Source: Mesomycoplasma ovipneumoniae
Lineage (GTDB): Bacteria; Bacillota_I; Bacilli_A; Mycoplasmatales; Metamycoplasmataceae
Assembly: GCF_038095975.1 (NCBI RefSeq)
Contig: NZ_CP146003.1
Coordinates: 558,001-622,000, forward strand
Length of the DNA: 64,000 bases
Direction: 5' to 3'
In this document: positions 46,299 to 56,034 of the stretch, piece after piece
Layout of the letters: each line of letters starts with the position of its first letter
Position numbering within the stretch: position 1 is the stretch's first letter
Position numbers and translations under genes: made by a program
Notes under the pieces: generated by a model
The model's input: the letters and a program-made list of their open reading frames with translations, nothing else
Database searches by the model: none
Told to the model about the DNA's origin: nothing

Positions 46299-46802
46299 AA
46301 AAGTTAATTACCTATTATAAAACAATGACAAAAATCAATTTATGATAAAACAACAAAAATCATAGAAAATATAACTACTATTTAAACTCAACGCAAAAAG
46401 AAAACTCATTTTTATTTGCATTGAGCCTAAAAAAACATATGAAGTTTTGAAAGAACAATAATTAAAAGCCTTAAATTTGTAGATTTCTAAACGGTCAAAT
46501 TTAAGGCATTCCATCATATTTAAAAATATAATGGATAATTCGCATTTTCTGATTTTTTTATGGCAAAAACATAACTAATTCCCCCTTAATTCTAAAATCC
46601 AAATTTATTAATTATTCTTAAGTGTGACTCATTATAACATAATTTTTTCTTTGACCAAGCATTTTTTTTTTTTTTTTGCAAAGGGTTACTTTTAAAATAA
46701 TAAAAATTAAGATTTTAGCTCAAAAAACCCGATTTACGGGCATTTTTGTGTATTTGTATTCACTAAAAAGTGAATTTTTGCCTTCAAACTGTCAAACTCG
46801 GG
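46299..46802 (-). repeat. Dispersed element copy D (full length)
   Basis: Minus strand. T16 (46662-46677), -35 TTGGTC (46653-46658 complement), 16 bp spacer, TATAAT (46631-46636 complement), ribosome site AAGGGGG (46581) and MFLP-stop leader from ATG 46572. Hairpins: 46511-46534; 46468-46478 with 46498-46508 (perfect); 46387-46397 with 46415-46425 (one U-G pair). An open frame of about 68 codons starts MMECLKFDRLEIYKF at 46517 but is broken in the other copies. The transcript would head toward the P97-like gene. Confidence 0.85.
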
Positions 46803-46952
46803 GGTTTTTATATCGGCTAAATTATTTACTCAGCTCTTAAAAAAATAAATAGGCACAAAAAATTCAGCAACTTTTGCAAATAAACAAAATATTTATTTTT
46901 GAATAAACAAAAATAAAGAATCTAAAATTTTAAAAAAAAGAATTTAAAATGT

Positions 46953-49265
46953 TTAGTATCAAAGTTTTTCATCATCAAAAAGATCAGCATGCATTTTCTC
47001 ATCATCGCGAGATTTCTCGCTGTACTCACTGCGAAAATCTGTTTTATCAATCTCTTTAAAATAGTTATTTTTTTCTCAATAATTTAAAGAAAAATCAAAG
47101 TGTCTTTCTAAAATCAATTTCTTTTCTTGTTGGTTATATAAAATCGAATTTTCTACAAAATCATCAAAATACTCAAATTCATGAGTTGTGTCTTCTTGAT
47201 ATTTTTTAATTGCATCACGATATAAAATTAGTTCTTCCATAGAAGATTCAATTACATTTTTATTTAAATAATTTGATTTTGATGGGGAAGAAAAAACAAA
47301 CTGCGGATCTTGGTTATTTCGCAAAAAAATATCTTGTTCAAGTTTGACTAATTTTTGTTTAAAATAATATTTTAAAATTTTATATTTGCCTTGAAAAATA
47401 TCGTCATATAAATTTGAATGGCCAACTCAGTAATAAATTTTTTGCCCGTCAACATACAGTAAAATGAAATTTTTTAGCGAAATGGGTGAAATTCAACCAG
47501 TGTTGGTGCTATAAGCAGAACGATAATACGGTTTAAACCAAAAAACTGGCTTTTTTGAGTCAAATTGGGAAATTATTTCATCAAAAAGGCCATATTCTTG
47601 CCCGCCAAAGTAAAAAATTTGGAAATTTTGCGGTTTTAGTTTTGCCCAACTTGGCAAAATAAAATAATCAGGTTCAGCAAGATTGACATTCTCAGTGTCC
47701 ATATGATATCTAGGACCAAATAAAATTTGCAACAAATAGATAAATTCAATTTTATTTGTTCATTTATTCAAATTATCATAATAAAATTGACCTAATTTAT
47801 CAAAAAGGTTGATGCAAAATTTTCGATATTCAAGACCGAATTTATCAAATCAACTAAGAATAAATTTATCCCGATTTTCAATGTTTAGATCAAGCCTTTT
47901 AATCCCGTATTTTTCAAATTTTTTAAGCAAATTTTCATAAGTTTCAAAAGTAAATACATTTTGAATTGGTTCAATTCGGGTTTTTTCGCCAAAATTATAA
48001 TTCTCTTTTAACAACAAATTGTAGATATTTTCTACGTTTTGTCCTAAATATTGTTTGTTTATATCTACAAATTTTGAATTATATTCATATCTTTTTGATA
48101 AAAAATCAAAGATTTTTTCACGATAATTTCATAAATTTTTTGGCTTTGCATAAGGGATACTTTCTTTGATTTCCTTAATTATCAGATTCTCAATTTTTTT
48201 TAGTTCATCTTTTGATTTGAACATTTTTTGAAAAACTGCAGGAAAGGAAATCGAAAACTCACATTTTTCAGTGTCACCAAAATTTTCGAAAGCGACGATT
48301 AGTACTCTAAAATCTTTAGTCTCATAGGGAGTGTCCGAAAAATAGGGTTCTCATTTATACTCATCACTTAGATTTTCTTTGTTTCGACAATAATCCTCAT
48401 CAGTTCATCTACGGGACAAACACCTAATTTCATCATAAAAATCAAAGTCTTTTAATTTTTTTAAAAAAAAGACTGTTTTTGGGATATCTTCTAGTCTTAA
48501 ATTATAAATATATTCATCACGTTTGTAATCTATGCCAATAATAGACTCAATTGGATTATCTACAACCGCGCAAGAATCCATGACATAAACTCATAAAAAG
48601 TCTGGAATTGTTCCATATTCATTATTACAATCATTGTGAAAATCTTCATCAGAAAATATCCGTTCAATTAAGCAATGACTTTTAATATCAATTTCTAAAT
48701 ATTTTAGTTCTTTTAATTGTTTTTTTTGATTTGGACTTCAAATCTATTTGGTATTACATATAAAAAATGTACCTTTTCTACATTTAACATTTTATCCCTA
48801 TCTACACGTTTCTTTTTAAGTCTTACTCTTCTTACATGATAACTTGGGAAAAAAATTTTTGTATATGATTTTGGATTAGATTGTTTATCAGGAATCTCAA
48901 AAGCGTTTTTAGGGTCGGTTCAATCAATAGAATCATGAGCAAGTCCACTTCCGGTAACAAAAGGACCTTTAGTAAAACCGGGATCTTTATTTAAATTATT
49001 ATTTGATAATGCTAGCCATCAGTTTCCTACAATCAAATTTGCTGTATCTCTTGTTTTTTCAGCCAAATTTCACATAACTAATCAATTAAATGAATAAAAA
49101 TCAATAGGTGATTTTAATTTTTCTTCCATATTTTCGCGGTCTCTTTTATTTTTATTGATTTTAGCTTTTACCGAACTAGGCAGAAAAGTACCAATAACAA
49201 TTTGGGTTAATTTTGATTGGGCTAGCAAACTTCCAACCGCTCAAAGTCAGGCACATTTTTCCAAA
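46953..49265 (-). pseudogene. X-family paralogue 1, 5'-truncated and frameshifted
   Basis: First of three tandem paralogues. The N-terminal part starts abruptly in the middle (AWLWAVGSLLAQSKLTQIV) where copy 3 has about 300 more residues, and it has no clear start codon. It runs to MLNVEKVHFLYVIPNRFEVQIKKNN and a TAA near 48710. The C-terminal part (about 589 codons, QLKELKYLEIDIKSHC to DEKLWY) follows in the -1 frame after an A8 tract (48720-48727) and is open apart from TGA-Trp. Its end differs from copies 2 and 3. A -1 shift at A-AAA-AAC would join both. I recognise no family. Confidence 0.7.
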
Positions 49266-49390
49266 TAAACATAAATTCAACTGACAAAATTGCATTTTTT
49301 AAATAAATAAGAATTTAAAAAATGCAAGTTAAGAATTTTAAAAATAAACTTAAATCTTTTATCTTTAAATTCAGTAATTAACAAAAAGAT

Positions 49391-51190
49391 CTACGATTCC
49401 CCTTCTATCTCAATAAATTTTTTGCTTTTATAACCGCGAAAATCTACTCTTGCAATTTCATTATAATATTCAGTCCTATCATCATTATCTCAAGAAAAGA
49501 GAAGGTGTTGTTGTAAAATTAATTCTTTTTCTTGTTGGGTATATAAATTAGTATTTTCTAGAAAGCGTCTAAAAAACCCAAATTCATGGTCTATTTCTTT
49601 TAGATATTTATTCAACGCATCCCGATATAAAATTAATTCTTCCATAGATGATTCCATCACATTTTTATCTAAATCGATTTGCCTTGGCGATCTAGAAACA
49701 TAGAACTCCGGATCCTTCCCATCACGCAGAAAAATATCTTGTTCAAGTTTGACCAATTTTTGTTTGAAATAATATTTTAAAATTTCGTATTTACCTTGAT
49801 AAATATTATTATATAAATTTGAATGACCAAATCAGTAATAAATTTTTTGACCATCAACATTCAATAAAATGAAATTTTTTAATGCAATTGGCAAGATTCA
49901 TGCATCGCCAGCCCCATAGGCGGAGTAGTAATATGGTTGAAATCAAAAAACTGGCTTTTTTGAGTCAAATTGGGAAATTATTTCATCAAAAAGGCCATAT
50001 TCTTGTCCACCAAAGTAAAAAATTTCGAAATTTTCAAGTTTTAATTTTGCTCAGCTTGGCAAAATAAAAAAATCAGGTTCAGTAGGATAATAAAAATCTC
50101 AATCTTCAACTCAATATTTAGGGCCAAATAAAATTTGCAACAAATAGATTAATTCGATTTTATTTGTCCAATTATTCGCATGATCATAATAATTTTTTCC
50201 GTCTTCACCAAAAAGTTTGATGCAATATTCGCGATATTCCGGACCAAATTTATCAAATCAACTAAGAATAAATTTATCACGATTTTCAATATTTAAGTTA
50301 AGTTTTTTGATCCCGTATTTTTCAAATTTTTTAAGCAAATTTTCATAAGTTTCAAAAGTAAATACATTTTGAATTGGATCAATTTGCGTTTTATCACCAA
50401 AATTATAATTCTCTTTTAATAACAAATTGTAGATATTTTCTACATTTTGTCCTAAATATGCTTTATTTATGTCTAGAAATTCTGAGTTATATTCATATCT
50501 ATTTGATAAAAAATCAAAGATTTTTTCGTGGTAATTTGCTAAATTTTTCGGCTTTGCATAAGGAACACTTTCCTGAATTTCCTTAATAATTAAAGCTTCA
50601 ATTTCTCTCAATCTGCTTCTTGATTTAAATATTTTTCAAAAATAAGCAGGATAAGAAATTGAAAATTCGCATTTTTCAATATCATCAAGGTTTTCAAATA
50701 CAACAACAACTTTTTTAAAAGCTTTACCATCGCGTAAAGCAGATGCGGAATAAAGATCAGATTTATAAACAACATTTTCTTCTTCGTTTATTTCACAATA
50801 TTCAATGTGGTGGCAGTCGCCAATTAAACACTTAATATCGTTATGAAAATGAAAATCTTTGAGTTTTTTGGAAAAAAACGCACTTTTCGGGATATCTTCT
50901 AGTTTTAAATTATAAACATAATCTTCTTGTTTATAATTTAAACTAATAATTCTTTCAATTGGATTAGGATCGAAGATGTTATCATAAAGATAATTGGATA
51001 AAAAATTTGTAAATGGATAATTATTATAATAACAATCAGAAGTTAAATCAACATCATCCTTAGTCATATTGCCAACTGAACAACGACTTTTAATGTTAAT
51101 TTCTATATATTTTAGTTTAATTAATTGTTTTTTTGCCTTAGTTACTAAATCTAATTGCTTCTCCATATAAAAAATGCACCTTTTCAACAT
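49391..51190 (-). CDS. X-family paralogue 2, C-terminal frame
   Basis: 599 residues from MLKRCIFYMEKQLDLVTKAKKQLIK. Soluble and charged with many Tyr, Phe and Trp (TGA) residues; conserved blocks shared with copies 1 and 3 include LEDIPK, PYAKPKNLANYHEKIFDFL, YLGQNVENIYNLLLKENY, FTFETYENLLKKFEKYG and EYGLFDEIISQFDSKKPVF. No motif of a known enzyme is visible. It overlaps the short N-terminal frame at 51138-51356 and continues its homology in another frame. It may be a separate gene or the 3' half of a broken longer gene; copy 3 favours the latter. Confidence 0.65.
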
Positions 51191-51356
51191 TTAACATTTT
51201 TTCTCTTGGTATAAATTCCCTCTTTCCGAATTTTCGCTTTATCATTCTTGCTCTCCTTACATGATAACTGGGAAAATATATTTTTACGTATGATTGGCGA
51301 TTATCGGTTAGATTTTGTGAGTGTTTTAAACTAAAAAAGTAGTTTAAAAATTTCAT
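51138..51356 (-). CDS. X-family paralogue 2, short N-terminal frame
   Basis: 72 residues. It starts with a new leader, MKFLNYFFSLKHSQNLTDNR, then joins the conserved X-family block SYVKIYFPSYHVRRARMI ... KMLNVEKVHFLYGEAIRFSN. Most of the roughly 500-residue N-terminal domain of copy 3 is therefore replaced by the leader. It stops at TAA just before the A7 tract (51128-51134). The leader region is copied again at 62317-62395. Confidence 0.55.
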   Translation of the reverse strand: MKFLNYFFSLKHSQNLTDNRQSYVKIYFPSYHVRRARMIKRKFGKREFIPREKMLNVEKVHFLYGEAIRFSN

Positions 51357-51583
51357 AATTTTGCTTTTTAAGTTAAAATTTTATCTTTCTTAGTTAAAAC
51401 ACTAGCAAAAATTAAGACAGAGGGTTGAATTTAACACTTCAAAGCAGCATTTTTGCAAGTAAACATAAATTCAACTATCAAAATTGCTATTTTTAAATAG
51501 ATAAAAATGAAAAACAAGTTAAGAATTTTAAAAATAAACTTAAATCTTTTGTCTTTAAATTCATTAATTAACAAAAAGATCTA
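51357..51583 (-). repeat. Duplicated spacer between X-family copies
   Basis: Most of this gene-free spacer (about 51440-51583) is closely similar to the spacer at 49260-49390, including AACAAAAAGATCT. This shows that the X copies arose by tandem segmental duplication. It also holds a short remnant of the dispersed element end (AACACTAGCAAAAATTAAG). Confidence 0.6.
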
Positions 51584-53380
51584 CTATTTCCCTTTTATCT
51601 CAATAAATTTTTTGCTTTTATAACCGCGAAAATCTACTCTTGCAATTTCATTATAATATTCAGTTCTATCACCATTATCTCAAGAAAAGAGAAGGTGTTC
51701 TTGTAAAATTAATTCTTTTTCTTGTTGACTATATAAATTAGTATTTTCTATAAAGTCTGTAAAATACCCAAATTCATGGTCTGTTCCTTTTAGAAATTTA
51801 TTCAACGCATCCCGATATAAAATTAATTCTTCCATAGATGATCCAATTACATTTTTAGTTAAATTATTTTGCCTTGGTGATCTAGAAACAAAGAACGCCG
51901 GATCCTTGCCATCACGCAGAAAAATATCTTGTTCAAGTTTGACTAATTTTTGTTTGAAATAATATTTTAAAATTTCGTATTTGCCTTCATAAATATCATC
52001 ATATAAATTTGAATGGCCAAATCAGTAATAAATTTTTTGACCATCAACATTCAGCAAAATGAAATTTTTCAATGCAATTGGCAAAATTCATGCATCGCCT
52101 GCTCCATAGGCAGGGTAGTAATATGGTTGAAATCAAAAAACTGGCTTTTTTGAGTCAAATTGGGAAATTATTTCATCAAAAAGCCCGTATTCTTGCCCGT
52201 CAAAGTAAAAAATTTCGAAATTTTCAAGTTTTAATTTTGCTCAGCTTGGTAGAATATAAAAATCAGGTATATCAGGATAAAAATCTAGTTCTTCAATTCA
52301 ATATTTTGGACCAAATAAAATTTGCAACAAATAGATTAATTCAATTTTATTTGTCCAATTATTCGCATGATCATAATAAGTTTGGCCGACTTTACCAAAA
52401 AGTTCGATGCAATACTTTCGATATTTTGGGCCAAATTTATCAAATCAACTAAGAATAAATTTATCGCGATTTTCAATGTTTAAATTAAGCTTTTTAATCC
52501 CGTATTTTTCAAATTTTTTAAGCAAATTTTCATAAGTTTCAAAGGTAAATACATTTTGAATTGGTTCAATTTGGGTTTTTTCCTCAAGATCATAATTCTC
52601 TTTTAATAACAAATTGTAGATATTTTCTACATTTTGTCCTAAATATGCTTTATTTATATCTACAAACTCTGAATTATATTCATATCTACTTGATAAAAAA
52701 TCAAAGATTTTTTCGTGATAATTTGCTAAATTTTTTGGTTTTGCATAAGGAACACTTTCCTGAATTTCCTTAATAATTAAAGCTTCAATTTCTCTTAATT
52801 TGGTTTTTGATTTAAATATTTTTGAAAATACAGCCGGATAAGATATTGAAAATTCGCATTTTTCAATATCATCAAAGTTTTCAAAGACAACAACAACCTC
52901 TTCAAAACCTTTACCATCGTGCAAGGCATATGAAGAATAAAGTTCAGAGATAAGATCAAGATTTTCTTTTCCATTTTTATCACAATATTCATTGTTTGCT
53001 CAACCGCCAATTAAACACCTAATATCATTATAAAAATGAAATTTATTGAGTTTTTTGGAAAAAAACGCACTTTTTGGAATATCTTCTAGTTTTAAATTAT
53101 AAACATAATCTTCTTGTTTATAATTTAAACTAATAATTCTTTCAATTGGATTAGGATTGAAGCGCTCGGAAAGGTAATTGTACAAAAAAATTGGAAATGG
53201 AAAATCATCATCATCATATTTACAATCAAGTGATAATTTAACATCATTCACAATCATGTTTCGAATTGAACAACGACTTTTAATATTAATTTCTATATAT
53301 TTTAGTTTAATTAATTGTTTTTTTGCCTTGGTTACTAAATCTAATTGCTTCTCCATATAAAAAATGCACCTTTTCAACAT
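51584..53380 (-). CDS. X-family paralogue 3, C-terminal frame
   Basis: 598 residues, starting MLKRCIFYMEKQLDL and ending RGYKSKKFIEIKGK with a double TAG stop. Very similar to copy 2 along its whole length; differences cluster in the variable patches DCKYDDDDFPFPIFLYNY and SELYSSYALHDGKG. The start ATG lies inside the upstream frame, which it overlaps by 74 bp. With one A fewer in the A7 tract (53318-53324) the two frames would join into one protein of about 1100 residues. Confidence 0.65.
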
Positions 53381-54833
53381 TTAACATTTTTTCTCTTGGT
53401 ATAAATTCCTTGTTTTCGAATTTTCCTTCTATCATTCTTGCTCTCCTTACATGATAACTGGGAAAATATATTTTTATGTATGATGGTATATTTTTATTTT
53501 TATTTTTATTTTTATTTTTATTTGTTTTTGTTTTTTTGTTTGGATCATCAATATCAAACTCATTTTTAGGGTTAGTTCAATCAATAGCATCACTAGCTAG
53601 ACCTTCTCCAACAACAAAGCGATCTTTAGTAAAACCGATATCTTTATTTAAATTATTAGTTGGATCTCATGACCATCTATTTCCCACTATCAAATTTGCT
53701 GTGTATTTTGTTTTTTCAGCCAAACTTCTCATTACTGGTTCATTATATGAATAAAAATCAATAGGTGAATTTAGTTTGTTATCCATATTTGTACGGTCTC
53801 CTTTATTTTTATTCATTTTATCTTTTACTGAACTAGGCAACAAGCTATTAATAATAATTTTGGTTAATTCTGATTGGGCTACCAAACTTCCAACCGCTCA
53901 AAGTCAGGCAGCAGGTTCTGGAATTGCTTGTTCACTAATAACAAAATAAGGTTCTAACTCTTCATTGTGAAAATTAAAAAATCAGGCAGGATGGATTCCA
54001 GTGTATTGTTTTAATTTTTTCTTATCTTTCGCTTTTATAATAGAAAGTTCTAAAGCCGCTGTATTTGCTACTTCTTTAATACTAGGCTCACCTTTTGCTT
54101 TTGGTAATTTATCTAAGTCAACCACAATTGAGCTTTCAGTTCTTCGAGTAATAGGGTTATTATCAACTGGTACAGAAACAGTGGTATAATTATCTGACGT
54201 ATAGTAACTTTCACGGGTCCCAAATCATCTACCTACATCATCAACAACCTTTGGAAAAGTTTCGACAGCTACCGCAGCAGCTGTGGTAACTGCTACTGCG
54301 GCAATGGCAGCTGCGACAGCATTTGAAATAAATGGAATAAAAGGCAAGAGAAAAAAGAAGGTTTTTTCAACCCGAGTTTGTTTTTGAAGCTCTCTAAAGT
54401 CAAAAACATAACCTTCTAATTTTAGTTTTGGTATACCTTCTTCAAAATAGAGTTCAGCTTTTTTGTTAACAAATTCAAGTGAAGCACTATTTAAAATTAC
54501 CTCACCTTCTTGATTAATTTGAATTTCGATATCGTCTAGGTTAGGAGAGTCTGAATTAGTACTTGTTTTGTTTAAATGTGTTTTAGTTTTTTTAATATTC
54601 GCATTGATGACAAGCGAATTTTGTTGGTTTTTGGTCGAAATAATTTGGACTAAATCATCAAAATTTACCGGTTTTTTTGAATTTGATAAATCTATATCAC
54701 GAGTTTCAAGTTTGAAATCTGAATAGCTTTTTGTATTTTGAAAGTGTCAAAGCGGCCCAAAAACACTTAGACTTAATGATGAAAAAGCAATAATATTAGT
54801 TATAAACTTAAAAAGTTTTAGTTTTTTCTTCAT
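53307..54833 (-). CDS. X-family paralogue 3, N-terminal frame with full-length N-domain
   Basis: 508 residues, the only complete N-terminal part of the family. A signal anchor (LFKFITNIIAFSSLSLSVFGPLW) without lipobox, then an exported domain, then a hydrophobic alanine-rich stretch near residue 165-195 (FLLPFIPFISNAVAAAIAAV). Conserved blocks include WLWAVGSLVAQSELTKI and FTKDRFVVGEGLASDAIDW. A Lys-Asn repeat from five TTTTTA units (53491-53520) precedes SYIKIYFPSYHVRR. Ends at TAA 53307 after the A7 tract. Unrecognised; a surface role is inferred from the anchor and from the repeat types. Confidence 0.7.
53491..53520 (-). repeat. Hexanucleotide repeat (TTTTTA)5 encoding Lys-Asn
   Basis: Five perfect hexamers followed by degenerate TTTGTTTTTG. 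Present only in X copy 3. Each unit adds or removes two residues without shifting the frame. Confidence 0.85.
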
Positions 54834-54942
54834 TTTTTCTCCTTACTATTAAAATTCTTTAATTTAAAATTATAACGTGTATTTGAGAATTTTTGTGAAA
54901 ATTTCATTTAAAAATATTGCATCTAAAAAGAATAAATTAATA

Positions 54943-55330
54943 CAAATTAGCACACTAATTTTAGACATATTCAAAAAGGTGTGTCAAAATCAAGCGATAC
55001 AGATTCATAGTTCAAGACAAATTTAAGAATATTAAAATTGGCAAATCTAAAGGTTAAAAATTGCAATTTTGCATTTTGCAGAAAAATTTAGACAAATTTA
55101 TAAAAAAGAAAAATGCAAAATTGACACAAAGAGTCAATTTTGCATGTATGTGAAACAATTTAATAAGAAATTGTCAAAAAAGTTTGATAAATCTATGAAA
55201 AATAAATCTCTGTTAGCGCAAAAAGAAATAGAAAATTAAGGGCCTTTCTGAAAAATGATAGTGGAATTTATCAAGAAAAATGGAAAATGTTCTTAGAAAG
55301 ACGGGGTTGATGCTCAATTATTTCTGTTGA
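54943..55330 (+). pseudogene. Decayed 5' remnant of the 1596-3000 type IS
   Basis: It matches the left end and first third of the intact element (AAATTAGCACACTAATTT, GGTGTGTCAAAAT, then the OrfA region). The start codon has become ATC and there are many frameshifts. The right end and catalytic part are missing. Confidence 0.75.
55100..55145 (-). terminator. Likely terminator of the alpha-glucan operon
   Basis: A perfect inverted repeat (TGCAAAATTGAC at 55114, GTCAATTTTGCA at 55133) is followed on the minus strand by TTTTTCTTTTTT. It lies about 230 bp past the pgmB stop, inside the IS remnant, and the intact IS lacks it at the same place. Confidence 0.65.
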
Positions 55331-55371
55331 ATTTTTTAGTAATTTGTTATTTAAAAAAGATTTTTTTTGGA

Positions 55372-56034
55372 TTAGCTGTTTAAAACTGTTAAAATATGGT
55401 CGATTTTAAGTTGATCTGTTGATGAAAATCAAAAATCAGCTTGATTAAATTCACTAAATTGATCTAAAGAAACAACAACTGATCTCATTTTTGCACTTTT
55501 TATTGATAAAAACCCTGAAAGAGAATCCTCAAAGCCGATGCAATTTTCGGGATTTAGAGACAATCCTTCTGAAGCCAAGAGAAAAATATCAGGCGCTGGT
55601 TTAGGTTTTTTGATTTTTTTAGGATCAGCAATATAGTCAAAAAAATCAATAATTCCAAGTTTTTCTAAAATTAAAGGGGCGTTAAGGCTACTTGAGGCAA
55701 GTGCAATTTTCATTTTTTTACTTTTTGCACTTGTTAGTAAATCTAATATTCCTGGCAAGAGATGGTCTTTATTTAGATTTTCAAGTAATTCTAGGTAAAT
55801 TTCATTTTTTTTAAAACAGACAGTATCAATTTTTTGTTCATCTCAGGTCAGATTTTTTAGTTCTAAAATTGCTTTTAGTGTTTCTTTTCTTGAGAGTCCT
55901 TTTAATTGGGCATTTTCAGTCTCGCTAAAGTCAATATTTTCGGCTAAAAGTGATTGTTTTCAGGCTAAAAAATGTAATTGGGCAGTATCTGTTATTATTC
56001 CATCCAGATCAAAAATTAGTCCTTTAATTTTCAT
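55372..56034 (-). CDS. pgmB: Beta-phosphoglucomutase (HAD family)
   Basis: 220 residues. HAD motif I in LIFDLDGIITDT (nucleophile Asp), motif II in ALASSSLNA, motif III KKPKPAPDIFL and motif IV IGFEDSLSG. It turns beta-glucose 1-phosphate, the product of GH65 phosphorylases, into glucose 6-phosphate. The start overlaps the GH65 gene stop by 11 bp, which supports that pairing. Last gene of the operon. Confidence 0.88.

Noticed and set aside
46335-46517. A 60-68 codon frame (MMECLKF...) in the dispersed element as a real gene
   Set aside because: It is stopped early in copies A, C and E and changes frame in B, while the inverted repeats within it keep pairing.
46892-46917. AT-only inverted repeat TTTATTTTTG/CAAAAATAAA as the X-family terminator
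   Set aside because: It lacks G-C pairs beyond one and such matches are expected by chance in this composition.
53470-53550. Short regular repeats as a CRISPR array
   Set aside because: The units are six bases without spacers and lie in a coding frame; no cas gene is in the window.
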